A DNA stretch of 64,000 bases from Eledone cirrhosa (Eukaryota; Mollusca; Cephalopoda; Octopoda; Eledonidae). Below are positions 34,784 through 49,700 of the stretch, piece by piece (position 1 is the stretch's first letter; each line of letters starts with the position of its first letter). The position numbers and the translations under genes are program-made. Under the pieces are notes generated by a model, which saw nothing but the letters and a program-made list of their open reading frames with translations, did no database searches and was not told the origin of the DNA. The stretch is taken from the NCBI GenBank assembly GCA_964016885.1, contig OZ024742.1, positions 5,428,604 through 5,492,603 on the forward strand, written 5' to 3'.

Positions 34784-37700
34784 CTGTCCTGGAGGTATAA
34801 CTGTCTATCCTAGAGGTATAACTGTCTGTCCTGGAGGTATAACTGTCTGTCATGGAGGTATTAATGTCTATCCTGGAGGTATAACTGTCCTGGAGGTATT
34901 GCTGTCCTGGAGGTATAACTGTCCTGGAGGTATTACTGTCCTGGAGGTATAACTGTCCTGGAGGTATTACTGTCCTGGAGGTATTACTGTCCAGAAGGGA
35001 TAACTGTCCTGGAGGTATTACTGTCCTGGAGGTATTACTGTCCTGGAGATATAACTGTCCTGGAGGTATTACTGTCCTGGTGGTATTACTGTTCTGGAGG
35101 TATAACTGTCCTGTAGGTATAACTGTCTTGGAGCTATAAATGTCCTGGAGGTATTACTGTCCTGGAGGTATTGGTGTCCTGGAGGTATTACTGTCCTGGA
35201 GTATTACTGTCCTGGACTATTACTGTCCTGGAGGTATTACTGTCATGGCGGTATTACTGTCCTGGAGTATTGCTGTCCTGGAGGTATTACTGTCCTGCAG
35301 GTACAACTGTCCTGGAGGTATAACTGTGCTGGAGGTATAACTGTCCTAGAGGTATAACTGGCCTGGAGGTAAAACTGTGCTGGAGGTATAACTGTCCTAG
35401 AGGTATAACTGGCCTGGAGGTAAAACTGTGCTGGAGGTATAATTCTCTGTCCTGGACGTATAACTCTCCTGGATGTATAACTGTCTGTCCTGGAGATATT
35501 ACTGTCCTGGAGGTATAACTGTGCTGGATGTATAATTGTGCTGGAGGTATAACTGTCTATCCTGGAGGTATAACAGTGCAGGAGGTATAACTCTCTGTCC
35601 TGGAGGTATAACGTCTGTCCTGGAGGTATAACTGTCCTGGAGGTATAACTGTTCTGGAGGTATAATTGTGCTGGAGGTATAACTCTCTGTCCTGGAGTTA
35701 TAATTGTCCTGGAGGTATAAATCACCTGGAGGTATTACTGTCCTGGAGGTATTACTGTCCTGGAGGTGTAACTGTCCTGGGGGTATAACTGTCCTTGAGG
35801 TATTACTGTCCTGGAGGTATTACTGTCCTGGAGGTATTTACTGTGCTGGAGGTATAACTGTCCTTGAGGTATTACTGTCCTGGAGGTATTACTGTCCAGG
35901 AGGTATTTACTGTGCTGGAGGTATAACTGTCCTGGAGGTATTACTGTCCTGGAGATATTACTGTCCTGGAGGTATTACTGTCCTGGAGTATTACTGTCCT
36001 GGAGGTATTACTGTCTTGGAGGTATTACTGTCCTGGAGGTATAACTGTCCTGGAGGTATATATGTCCTGGAGGTATAATTCTCCTGGATGTATTACAGTT
36101 CTGGAGATATTACTGTCCTGGAGGTATTACTGTCCTAGAGTATTACTGTCCTGGAGGTATTACTGTTCTGGAGGTATAACTGTCCTGGCGGTATTACTGT
36201 CCTGGAGGTATAACTGTCCTGGAGGTATTACTGTCCTGGAGGGATAACTGTCCTGGAGGTATTACTGTCCTGGAGGTATTACTCTCCTAGAGGTATTACT
36301 GTCCTGGAGGTATTACTGTTCTGGAGGTATAACTGTCCTGGCGGTATTACTGTCCTGGAGGTATAACTGTCCTGGAGCTATTACTGTCCTGGAGGTATAA
36401 CTGCCCTGGAGGTATTACTGTCCTGGAGGAATTACTGTCCTGGAGGGATAACTGTCCTGGAGGTATTACTGTCCTGGAGGTATTACTCTCCTAGAGGTAT
36501 TACTGTCCTGGAGGTATTACTATTTGTACTGGAGGTATAACTGTCCTGGAGGTATAACTGTCCTGGCGGTATAACTGTCCTGGAGGTATTACTGACTTGG
36601 AGGTATTACTGTCCTGGAGGTATTACTGTCCTGGAGGTATAACTTCCTGGAGCTATTACTGTCCTGGAGGTATAACTGTCCTGGAGGTATTACTGTCCTG
36701 GAGGTATAACTGTCCTGGAGGTATTACTGTCCTGGAGGTATAACTGTCCTGGAGCTATTACTGTCCTGGAGGTATAACTGTCCTGGAGGTATTACTGTCC
36801 TGGAGGTATAACTGTCCTGGAGGTATTACTGTCCTGGAGGTATAACTGTCCTGGAGCTATTACTGTCCTGGAGGTATAACTGTCCTGGAGGTATTACTGT
36901 CCTGGAGGTATAACTGTCCTGGAGGTATTACTGTCCTGGAAGTATAACTGTCCTGGAGGTATAACTGTCCTGGAGGTATTACTGTCCTGGATGTATTACT
37001 GTACTGGTGGTATAAGCGTCCTGTAGGTATAACTGTCCTGTAGGTATAACTGTCCTGGAGGTATTACTGACTTGGAGGTATTACTGTCCTGGAGGTATAA
37101 CTGTCCTGGAGGTATTACTGTCCAGGAGGTATAACTGTTTTGGAGGTTTTTCTGTCCTGGAGTTATTAGTGTCCTGGAGATATAACTGTCCTGGAGGTAT
37201 TACTCTCCTGGATTTATTACTGTCCTAGTGGTATAAGCGTCCTGTAGGTATAACTGTCTTGTAGGTATTACTGTCCTGGAGGTATTACTGACTTGGAGGT
37301 ATTACTGTCCTGGAGGTATAAATGTCCTGTACGTATTACTGTCCTGGAGGTATTACTCTCCTGGAGGTATTACTGGCCTGGAGGTATAACTGTTCCGGGG
37401 TATTATTGTCCTGGAGGTATAACTGTCTTGGAGGTATTACTGTCCTGGAGGTATTACTGTCCTGGAGGTATTACTGTCCTGGAAGTATAACTGTCCTGGA
37501 GGTATTACTGTCCTGGAGGTATAACTGTCCTGGAGGTATTACTGTCCTGGAAGTATAACTGTCCTGGAGGTATTACTGTCCTGGAAGTATAACTGTCCTG
37601 GAGGTATAACTGTCCTGGAGGTATAACTGTCTTGGAGGTATTACTGTCCTGGAGGTATTACTGTCCTGGAGGTATAACTGTCCTGGAGGTATTACTGTCC

Positions 37701-40700
37701 TGGAGCTATAATTGTCCTGGAGGTATTATTGTTCTGGAGGTATTACTATTTGTACTGGAGGGATAACTGTCCTGGAGGTATTACTGTCCTCGAGGTATAA
37801 CTGTGTGTCCTGGATGTATATCTTTCCTGGAGTTATAACTGTCTGTCCTGGAGGTATAAATGTCCTGGAGGTATTACTGTCCTGGAGGTATCACTGTCCT
37901 GGAGGTATGACTCTCTTGAAGGTATAACTGTCCTGGACGTATTACTTTCCTGGAGGTATTTCTCTCCTGGAGGTATTACTGTCCTGGAGGTATAACTGTC
38001 CTGGCGGTATAACTGTCCTGGAGGTATTACTGTCCTGGAGGTATTACTGTCCTGGAGGTATCACTGTCCTGGAGGTATGACTATCTTGGAGGTATAACTG
38101 TCCTGGACGTATTACTGTCCTGGAGGTATTTCTCTCCTGGAGGTATAACTGTCCTGGAGGTATTACTGTCCTGGAGGTATAACTGTCCTGGCGGTATAAC
38201 TGTCCTGGAGGTATTACTGTCCTGGAGGTATTACTGTCCTGGAGGTATAACTGTCCTGGAGGTATAACTATCCTGGAGGTATTACTGTCCTGGAGGTATA
38301 ACTGTCCGGGCGGTATAACTGTCCTGGAGGTTTTACTGTCCTCGAGGTATTACTGTCCTGGAGGTATAACTGTCCGGGCGGTACAACTGTCCTCGAGATA
38401 TTACTGTCCTGGAGCTATTACTGTCCTGGAGGTATGACTGTACTTGAGGTATTACTGTCCTGGTGGTATTACTGTTCTGAAGGTATAACTGTCCTGTAGG
38501 TATAACTGTCCTGGAGGTATAACTGTCATGGAGGTATAAATGTCCTGGAGATATAACTGGCCTGGAGGTAAAACTGTGCTGGAGCTATAACTCTCTGTTT
38601 TGGAGGTATAACAGTCCTGGAGGTATAACTCTCTGTCCTGGAGGTATAACTGTGCAGCAGGTATAACTGTCCTGGAGATATAACTTTCTGTCCTGGAGGT
38701 ATAACTGTGCAGGAGGCATAACTGTCTGTCCTGGAGATATATACTGTCCTGGAGGTATAACTGTGCTGGATGTATAATTGTGCTGGAGTTATACCTGTCT
38801 ATCCTGGAGGTATAACAGTGCAGGAGGTATAACTCTCTGTCCTGGAGGTATAACTCTCTGTCCTGGAGGTATAACGTCTGTCCTGGAGGTATAACTGTTC
38901 TGTAGGTATAATTGTGCTGGAGGTATAACTGTTCTCGAGGTATAACTATGCTGGAGGTATAACTGTCTGTCCAGGAGGTATAACTGTCCTGGAGTTATAA
39001 CTGTCCTGGAGGTATAAATCCCCTGGAGGTATTGCTGTCCTCGAGGTATTACTGTCCTGGAGGTGTAACTGTCCTGGAGGTATAACTGTCCTGGGGGTAT
39101 AACTGTCCTTGAGGTATTACTGTCCTGGAGGTATAACTGCCCTGGAAGTATTTACTGTGCTGGAGGTATAACTGTCCTGGAGGTATTACTGTCCTGGAGG
39201 TATTTACTGTGCTGGAGGTATAACTGTCCTGGAGTATTACTGTCCTGGAGATATTACTGTCCTGGAGGTATTACTATCCTGGAGTATTACTGTCCTGGAG
39301 GTATTACTGTCCTGGAGTATTACTGTATTGGAGGTATTACTGTCCTGGAGGTATAACTGTCCTGGAGGTATAATTTTTCTAGAGGTATAACTGTCCTGGA
39401 GGTATAACTGTCCTGGAGTATTACTGTCTTGGATGTATTACTGTCCTGGAGGTATAATTCTCCTGGATGTATAACTGTGCTGGAGGTATAACTGTCCTGG
39501 AGGTATAACTGTGCTGGAGGTATAACTGTCCTGGAGCTATAACTGTCTGTCCTGGAGCTATAACTGTGCTGGAGGTATAACTGTCCTGAGGTATAACTCT
39601 CTGTCCTGGGGGTATAACTGTCTATGCTGGAGGTATAACTGTCCTGGAGGTATAACTCTCTGTCCTGGAGGTATAAATCTCTGTCCTGGAGTTATAACTT
39701 ACTGTCCTGGAGGAATAACTCTCTGTCCTGGAGATATAACTGTGCTGAGGTATAACTGTACTGGAGATAAAACTGTCTGTCCTGGAGGTATAACTGTCTG
39801 TACTGGAGGTATAACTGTGCTGGAGATATAACTGCCTGTCCTGGAGATATTGCTGTCCTGGAGGTATTACTCTCTGTCCTGGAGGTATAATTGTGCTGGT
39901 GGTATAATTGTGCTGGAAGTATAACTGTCTGTCCTGGAGCTATAACTGTGCTGGGGGTATAATTGTGCTGGAGGTATAACTCTCTGTCGTGTAGGTATAA
40001 CTGTGCTGGAGGTATAATTGTGCTGCAGGTATAACTGTCCTGGCGGTATAACTGTCTTAGAGGTATTACTGTCCTGGAGGTATTACTGTCCTGGACGTAT
40101 AACTGTCCTGGAGCTATTACTGTCCTGGAGGTATTACTGTCCTGGAGGTATAACTGTCCTGGAGGTATAACTGTCCTGGAGGTATTACTGTCCTGGAGCT
40201 ATAATTGTCCTGGAGGTTTTACTATTCTGGAGGTATTACTATTTGTACTGGAGGGATAACTGTCCTGGAGATATTACTATCCTCGAGGTATAACTGTGTG
40301 TCCTGGATGTATATCTTTCCTGGAGTTATAACTGTCTGTCCTGGAGGTATAATTGTCCTGGAGGTATAAATGTCCTGGAGGTATTCCTGTCCTGGAGGTT
40401 CTGGTGTCCTGGAGGTATTACTGTCCTGGAGTATTTCTGTCCTGGAGGTATTACTGTCATGGCGGTATTACTGTCCTGGAGTATTACTGTCCTGGAGGTA
40501 TAACTTTCCTGGAGGTATAACTGTCCTGGAGGTATAACTCTGTGTCCTGGAGGTATAACTCTCTGTCCTGGAGGTATAAGTGTCTGTCCTGGAGGTATAA
40601 CTGTCTGTCCTGGAGGTATAACTGTATTGGAGGTATAACTGTCTGTCCTGGAGATATTACTGTCCTGGAGGTATAACTGTGCTGGAGGTATAATTGTGCT

Positions 40701-43700
40701 GGAGGTATAACTGTCTGTCCTGAAGGTATATCTGTCTGTCCTGGAGTTATAACTGTCCTGGAGGTATAACTGTGCTGGAGCTATAATTGTGCTGGAGGTA
40801 TAACTCTCTGTCGTGGAGGTATAACTCTCTGTCCTGGAAGTATAACTGTGCTGGAGGTACAATTGTGCTGGAGGTATAACTGTCTGTCCTGGAGGTATAA
40901 CTGTCCTTCCTGGAGGTATAACTGTCCTGGAGGTATAGCAGTGCAGGAGGTATAACTCTCTGTCCTGGAGGTATAACGCCTGTCCTGGAGGTATACCTGT
41001 CCTGGAGGTATAACTGTTCTGGAGGTATAATTGTGCTGGAGGTATAACTCTCTGTCCTGGAGGTACTACTGTGCTTGAGTTATAATTGTGCTGCAGGTTT
41101 AACTGTCCTGGAGGTATAACTCTCTGTCCTGGAGGTATAACTGTCCTGGAGGTATAACTGTTCTCGAGGTATAACTATGCTGGAGGTATAAATGTCCTGG
41201 AGGTATTACTGTCATGGAGGTATAACTGTCTGTCTTCGAGGTATAACTGTCCTGGAGGTATAACTGTCCTGGAGGTATTACTGTCGTGGAGGTATAACTG
41301 TCTGTCCTGGAGGTATAACTGTCTGTCCTGGAGGTATAAATCCTCTGGAGGTATTACTGTCCTGGAGGTATTACTGTCCTGGACGTATTACTGTCCTGGA
41401 GGTATAACTGTGCTGGAAATATAACTGTCCTTGAGGTATTACTGTCCTGGAGGTATTACTGTCCTGGAGGTATTACTGTCCTGGAGTATTACTGTCCTGG
41501 AGGTATTACTGTCCTGGAGTATTTCTGTCCTGGAGGCATTACTGTCATGGCGGTATTACTGTCCTGGAGTATTACTGTCCTGGAGGTATAATTGTCCTGG
41601 AGGTATAACTGTGCTGGAAATATAACTCTCCTTGAGGTATTACTGTGCTGGAGGTATAACTGTCTGTCCTGGAGGTATAACTGTCTGTCCTGGAGGTATA
41701 ATTCTCTGTCCTGGAGGTATAACTGTCCTGGAGGTATAACTGTCTGTCCTGGAGGTATAACTGTCTGTCCTGGAGGTATAATTCTCTGTCCTGGAGGTAT
41801 AACTGTCCTGGAGGTATAACTGTCTGTCCTGGAGGTATAACTGTCTGTCCTGGAGGGATAACTGTATTGTAGGTATAACTGTCTGTCCTGGAGATATTAC
41901 TGTCCTGGAGGTATAACTGTGCTGGAGGTATAATTGTGCTGGAGGTATAACTGTCTGTCCTGAAGGTATAACTGTCTGTCCTGGAGGTATAACTGTCTGT
42001 CCTGGAGATATTACTGTCCTGGAGGTATAACTGTGCTGGAGGTATAATTGTGTTGGAGGTATAACTGTCTGTCCTGAAGGTATAAATGTCTGTCCTGGAG
42101 GTATAACAGTACATGAGGTATAAATCTCTGTCCTGGAGGTATAACTGTCTGTCCTGGAGTTATAACTGTCCTGGAGGTATAACTGTGCTGGAGGTATAAT
42201 TGTGCTGGAGGTATAACTCTCTGTCGTGGAGGTATAACTCTCTGTCGTGGAGGTATAACTCTCTGTCCTGGAAGTATAACTGTGCTGGAGTTATATTTGT
42301 GCTGGAGGTATAACTGTCTGTCTTCGAGGTATAACTGTCTTGGAGGTATAACTGTCTATCCTGGAGGTATTTCCGTCCTGGAGGTATAACTGTCTGTCCT
42401 GGAGGTATAACTGTCCTGGAGTTATAACTGTCCTGGAGGTATAAATCCCCTGGAGGTATTATTTTCCTGGAGGTATTACTGTCCTCGAGGTATAAATGTC
42501 CTTGAGGTATTACTGTCCTGGAGGTATTACTGTCGTGGAGGTATTACTGTCCTGGAGGTATAACTGTTCTGGAGGTATAATTGTGCTGGTGGTATAACTC
42601 TCTGTCCTGGAGGCACTACTGTGCTTGAGTTATAATTGTGCTGGAGGTTTAACTGTCCTGGAGGTATAACTGTCTGTCCTGGAGGTATAACTGTCCTGGA
42701 GGTATAACTGTTCTCGAGGTATAACTATGCTGGAGTTATAAATGTCCAGGAAGTATTACTGTCATGGAGGTATAACTGTCTGGCTTCGAGGTATAACTGT
42801 CCTGGAGGTATAACTGTCCTGGAGGTATTACTGTCGTGGAGGTATAACTGCCTGTCCTGGAGGTATAAATCCCCTGGAGGTATTACTGTCCTGGAGGTAT
42901 TACTGTCCTGGAGGTGTAACTGTCCTGGAGGAATAACTGTCCTGGGGGTATAACTGTCCTTGAGGTATTACTGTCCTGGACATATTACTGTCCTGGAGGT
43001 ATAACTGTGCTGGAAATATAACTGTCCTTGAGGTATTACTGTCCTGGAGGTATTACTGTCCTGGAGGTATTTACTGTGCTGGAGGTATAACTGTCCTGGA
43101 GGTATTACTGTCCTGGAGGTATTACTTTCCTGGAGCTATTAGTGTCCTGGAAGTATAACTGTCCTGGAGGTATTACTGTCCTGGAGTATTACTGTCTTGG
43201 AGGTATTACTGTCCTGGAGTATTACTGTCCTGGTGGTATTACTGTCCTGGAGTATTACTGTCTTGGAGGTATTACTGTCCTGGAGGTATAACTGTCCTGG
43301 AGGTATAATTTTGTTAGAGGTATAACTGTCCTGGAGGTATAACTGTCCTGGAGGTATTACTGTCTTGGAGGTATTTCTGTCCTGGAGGTATAATTCTCCT
43401 GGATGTATTACAGTTCTGGAGGTATTACTGTCCTGGGTATTACTTTCCTAGAGTATTACTGTCCTGGATGTATAACTGTTCTGGAGGTATAACTGTCCTG
43501 GAGGTATAACTGTGCTGGAGGTATAACTGTCTGTCCTGGAGCTATAACTGTGCTGGAGGTATAACTGTCCTGAGGTATAACTCTCTGTCCTGGGGGTATA
43601 ATTGTCTATCCTGGAGGTATATCTGTCCTGGAGGTATAACTCTCTGTCCTGGAGGTATAACTCTCTGTCCTGGAGTTATAACTTACTGTCCTGGAGGAAT

Positions 43701-46700
43701 AACTCTCTGTCCTGGAGATGTAACTGTGCTGGAGGTATAACTGTCCTGGAGGTATAACTGTCTGTCCTGGAGGGATAACTGTCTGTACTGGAGGTATAAC
43801 TGTGCTGGAGATATAACTGTCTGTCCTGGAGATATTACTGTCCTGGAGGTATTACTCTCTGTCCTGGAGGTATAACTGTGCTGGTGGTATAATTGTGCTG
43901 GAGGTATAACTGTCTGTCCTGGAGGTATAACTGTGCTGGAGGTATAATTGTGCTGGAGGTATAACTCTCTGTCGTGGAGGTATAACTCTCTGTCGTGGAG
44001 GTATAACTCTCTGTCCTGGAAGTATAACTGTGCTGGAGGTATAATTGTGCTGGAGGTTTAACTGTCTGTCCTGGAGGTATAACTGTCTGTTCTGGAGGAA
44101 TAAATGTCCTGGAGGTATAACTGTTCTCGAGGTATAACTGTGCTGGAGGTATAAATGTCCTGGAGGTATTATTGTCCTGGAGATATAACTGTCAGTGCTG
44201 GAGGTATAACTGTCTATCCTGGAGGTATAACTGTCTGTCTTCGAGGTATAACTGTCCTGGAGGTATAACTGTCGTTGAGGTATAAATGTCCTGGTGGTAT
44301 TACTGTCCTGGATGTATAAATATCTGTCCTGGAGGTATTACCACCCTGGAGGTATAACTGTCTGTCCTGGAGGTATAGCAGTCCTGGAGTTATAACTGTC
44401 CTGGAGGTATAAATGCCCTGGAGGTATTATTGTCCTGGAGGTATTACTGTCCTCGAGGTATTACTGTCCTGTAGGTATAACTGTGCTGGAGGTATAACTG
44501 TCATGGAGGTATAAATCCACTGGAGGTATTACTGTTCTGGAGGTATTACTGTCCTGGAGGCATAACTGTCCTGGAGGTATAACTGTCCTGGGGGTATAAC
44601 TGTCCTTGAGATATAACTGTGCTGGAGGTATAACTGTCGTGGAGGTACAACTGTTCTGGGGGTATTACTGTCCAGGAGGTATAACTCTCCTGGAGGTATT
44701 ATTGTTCTGGAGGTATTACTGTCCTGGGTATTACTGTTCTGGAGGTAAAACTGTCCTGGATCTATAACTGTTCTGGAGGTAAAACTGTCCTGGAGGTATA
44801 ACTGTGCTGGAGGTAAAACTGTGCTGGAGGTATAACTCTCTGTCCTGGTGGTATACTGTCTGTCCTGGAGGTATAACTCTCATTCCTGGAAGTATAACTC
44901 TCTGTCCTGGAGGTATAACTCACTGTCCTGGAGGAATAATTCACTGTCCTGGAGGTATAACTGTCTGTCCTGGAGGTATAACTGTCTGTCCTGGAGGTAT
45001 AACTCACTGTCCTGGAGGAATAATTCACTGTCCTGGAGGTATAACTGTCTGTCCTGGAGGTATAACTGCCTGCCCTGGAGGTAAAACTGTCCTGGAGGTA
45101 TAACTGTATGTCCTGGAGGTATAACTGTCTGTCCTGGAGGTATAACTGTCTGTCCTGGAGGTATAACTGCCTGCCCTGGAGGTAAAACTGTCCTGGAGGT
45201 ATAACTGTCTGTCCTGGAGGTATAACTGTCTGTCCTGGAGGTATAACTGTCTGTCCTGGAGGTATAACTGTCTGTCCTGGGGGTATAACTCTCATTCCTG
45301 GAAATATAACTCTCTGTCTTGGAGGTATAACTCACTGTCCTGGAGGAATAATTCACTGTCCTGGAGGTATAACTGTCTGTCCTGGGGGTATAACTGTCTG
45401 TACTGGAGGTATAACTGTACTGGAGATATTACTGTCCTGGAGGTATAACTCTCTGTCCTGGAGGTATAACTGTGCTGGTGGTATAATTGTGCTGGAGGTA
45501 TAACTGTTTGTCCTGGAGGTATAACTGTGCTGGAGGTATTACTATTTGTACTGTAGGTATTACTGTCCTGGAGGTATTGGTGTCCTGGAGGTATTACTCT
45601 CATGGTGGTATTACTGACCTCGAGGTATAACTGTCCTGGGGGTATTATTGTCCTGGAGGTATAACTGTCCTGGCGGTATAACTGTCTTGGAGGTATTACT
45701 CTCCTGAAGGTATTAATGTGCTGGAGGTATAACTGTCCTGGGAGGTATTACTGTCCTGGAAGTATAACTGTCCCGGAGCTATTACTGTCCTGGAGGTAGT
45801 ACATTCCTGGAGGTATAACTGTCCTGGAGCTATAACTGTCCTGGGGTATTCCTGACCTCGAGGTATAACTGTGTGTCCTGGATGTATATCATTCCTGGAG
45901 TTATAACTGTCTTGGAGCTATAAATGTCCTGGAGGTATTACTGTCCTGGAGGTATTGGTGTCCTGGAGGTATTACTGTCCTGGAGTATTAATGTCCTGGA
46001 GTATTACTGTCATGTCGGTATTACTGTCCTGGAGTATTGCTGTCCTGGAGGTATTACTGTCCTGCAGGTACAACTGTCCTGGAGTTATAACTGTGCTGGA
46101 GGTATAACTGTCCTGGGGGTATAACTGTCCTTGAGGTATTACTGTCCTGGACGTATTACTGTCCTGGAGGTATAACTGTGCTGGAAATATAACTGTCCTT
46201 GAGGTATTACTGTCCTGGAGGTATTACTGTCCTGGAGGTATTTACTGTGCTGGAGGTATAACTGTCCTTGAGGTATTACTGTCCTGGAGGTAGAACTGTC
46301 TGTCCTGGAGGTAGAACTGTCTGTCCTGGAGGTATAACAGTCTTGGAGGTATTACTCTCTGTCCTGGAGGTATAACTCTCCTGGAGGTATAACTGTCTGT
46401 CCTGGAGGTATAACTGTATTGGAGGTATAACTGTCTGTCCTGGAGATATTACTGTCCTGGAGGTATAACTGCGCTGGAGGTATAATTGTGCTGGAGGTAT
46501 AACTGTCTGTCCTGAAGGTCTAACTGTCTGTCCTGGAGGTATAACACTGCAGGAGGTATAACTCTTTGTCCTGGAGGTATAACTCTCTGTCCTGGAGTTA
46601 TAACTGTCCTGGAGGTATAACTGTGCTGGAGATATAATTGTGCTGGAGGTATAACTCTCTGTCGTGGAGGTATAACTCTCTCTCCTGGAAGTATAACTGT

Positions 46701-49700
46701 GCTGGAGGTATAATTGTGCTGGAGGTATAACTGTCCTGGATATATAACTGTCTGTCCTGGAGGTATAACTGTCTATCCTGGAGGTATAAATGTCTGTCTT
46801 CGAGGTATAACTGTCCTGGAGGTATAACTGTCGTGGAGGTATAAATGTCCTGGAGGTATTACTGTCCTGAATGTATAAATATCTGTCCTGGAGGTATCAC
46901 TGTCATGGAGGTATAACTGTCTGTCCTGGAGGTATTACCGTCCTGGAGGTATAACTGTCTGTCCTGGAGGTATAGCTGTCCTGGAGTTATAACTGTCCTG
47001 GAGGTATACATCCCCTGGAGGTATTATTGTCCTGGAGATATTACTGTCCTCGAGGTATAACTGTCCTTGAGGTATTACTGTCCTGGAGGTATTACTGTCC
47101 TGTAGGTATAACTGTGCTGGAGGTATAACTGTCCTGGAGGTATAAATCCCCTGGAGGCATTACTGTTCTGGAGGTATTACTGTCCTGGAGGCATAACTGT
47201 CCTGGAGGTATAACTGTCCTGGGGGTATAAATGTCCTTGAGGTATAACTGTGCTGGAGGTATATCTGTCCTGGAGGTATAACTGTTCTGGGGTTATTACT
47301 GTCCTGGAGATATTACTTTCCTGGAGGTATTACTGTCCTGGAGTTTTACTGTCCTGGAGGTATTACTGTCCTGGAGGTATACCTGTCCTGGAGATATTAC
47401 TGTCCTGGAGTATTACTGTCCTGGAGGTATAACTGTGCTGGAGGTATTACTGTCCTGGAGGTATTACTGTCCTGGAGGTATACCTGTCCTGGAGATATTA
47501 CTGTCCTGGAGTATTACTGTCCTGGAGGTATAACTGTGCTGGAGGTATTACTGTCCTGGAGGTATAACTGTCCTGGAGGTATAACTGTCTTGGAGATATA
47601 ACTGTCCTGGAGGTATTACTGTCTTGGAGATATTACAGTCCTGGAGGTATTACAGTCCTGGAGGTATATCTCTCCTGGACGTATAACTGTACTGGAGGTA
47701 TTACTGTCCTGGAGGTATAACTGTCATGGACGTATTACTGTCCTGGAGGTATAATTGTCCTGGAGGTATTACTGTCCTGGAGGTATAACTGTTCTGGAGG
47801 TATTACTGTCCTGGAGGTATAACTGTTCTGGAGGTATTACTGTCAAGGATTATAACTGTCCTGGAAGTATTACTATCCTGGAGGTATAATTGTCCTGGAG
47901 GTATTACTGTCCTGGAGGTATAATTGTCCTGGAGGTATTACTGTCCTGGAGGTATAACTGTTCTGGAGGTATTACTGTCCTGGAGGTATAACTGTTCTGG
48001 AGGTATTACTGTCCTGGAGGTATTAATGTCCTGGACGTATAACTGTCATGGAGGTATTACTGTCCTGGATTTATTACTGTCCTGGAGTATTACTGTCCTG
48101 GAGGTATTACTGTCATGGAGGTATAACTGTCCTGGAGGTATTACTGTCATGGAGGTATTACTGTCCTGGAGGTATAATTGTCCTGGAGGTATTACTGTCC
48201 GGGAGGTATTACTGTCCTGGAGATTTTACTGTCCTGGGGGTTTACCTGTCCTGGAGATATTACTGTCCTGGAGGTATAACTGTGCTGGAGGTATTACTGT
48301 CCTGGAGGTATAACTGTCCTGGAGGTATAACTGTCCTGGACGTATAACTGTACTGGAGGTATTACTGTCAGGGATTATTACTGTCCTGGAGGTATTACTA
48401 TCCTGGAGGTATAACTGTCCTGGAGGTATTACTGTCATGGAGGTATTACTGTCCTGGAGGTATAATTGTCCTGGAGGTATTACTGTCCTGGAGGTATTAC
48501 TGTCCTGGAGATTTTACTGTCCTGTGGGTATAACTGTCCTGGAGGTATTACTGTCCTGGAGTATAACTGTTCTGGAGGTATTACTGTCCTGGAGGTATAA
48601 CTGTCCTGGAGGTATTACTGTCCTGGTGGTATTACTGTCCTGGTGGTATAACTGTCCTTGGATGTCTAACTGTCCTTGAGGTATTACTGTCCTGGCGGTG
48701 TTACTGTCCTGGAACTATAATTATCCTGGAGGTATTACTGTCCTGGAGGTATAAGTGACCTGGAGGTATAACTGTCCTGGAGGTATAACTGTCCTGGAGA
48801 TATAACTGTCCTGGCGGTATTACTGTCCTGTAGGTATTACTGTCCTGGAGTATAACTGTCCTGGAGGTGTTACTGTCCAGGAGGTATAACTGTCCTGGCG
48901 GTATTACTGTCCAGGAGGTATAACTCTCCTGGAGGTATAACTGTCCCGGAGATATTACTGTCCTGGAGATATAACTGTCTTGGCGGTATTACTGTCCTGG
49001 AACTATAATTATCCTGGAGGTATTACTGTCCTGGAGGTATAAGTATCCTGGAGATATAACTGTCCTGTTGATATAACTGTCCTGACGGTATTACTGTCCT
49101 GGAGGTATAACTGTCCTGGAGGTGTTACTGTCCAGGAGGTATAACTGTCCTGGCGGTATTACTGTCCAGGAGATATAACTGTCCTGGCGGTATTACTGTC
49201 CAGGAGGTATAACTGTCCTGGCGGTATTACTGTCCAGGAGATATAACTGTCGTGGCGGTATTACTGTCCAGGAGATATAACTGTCCTGGCGGTATTACTG
49301 TCCAGGAGATATAACTGTCCTGGCGGTATTACTGTCCAGGAGATATAACTCTCCTGGCGGTATTACTGTCCAGGAGGTATAACTGTCTTGAAGGTATTAC
49401 TGTCCTGGAGGTATAACTGTCCTGGAGGTATTACTGTCCTGGAGTATTACTGTCCTGGAGGTGTAACTGTCCTGGAGGTATTACTGTCCTGGAGGTATAA
49501 CTGTCCTGGAGGTATTACTGTCCTGGAGTATTACTGTCCTGGAGGTATAACTGTCCTGGAGGTATTACTGTCCTGGAGGTATAACTGTCCTGGAGGTATT
49601 ACTGTTCTGGAGGTATTACTGTTCTGGAGGTATAATTGTCCTGGAGGTATTACTGTCCCGGATTATTACTGTCCTGGAGGTATTACTATCCTGGAGGTAT

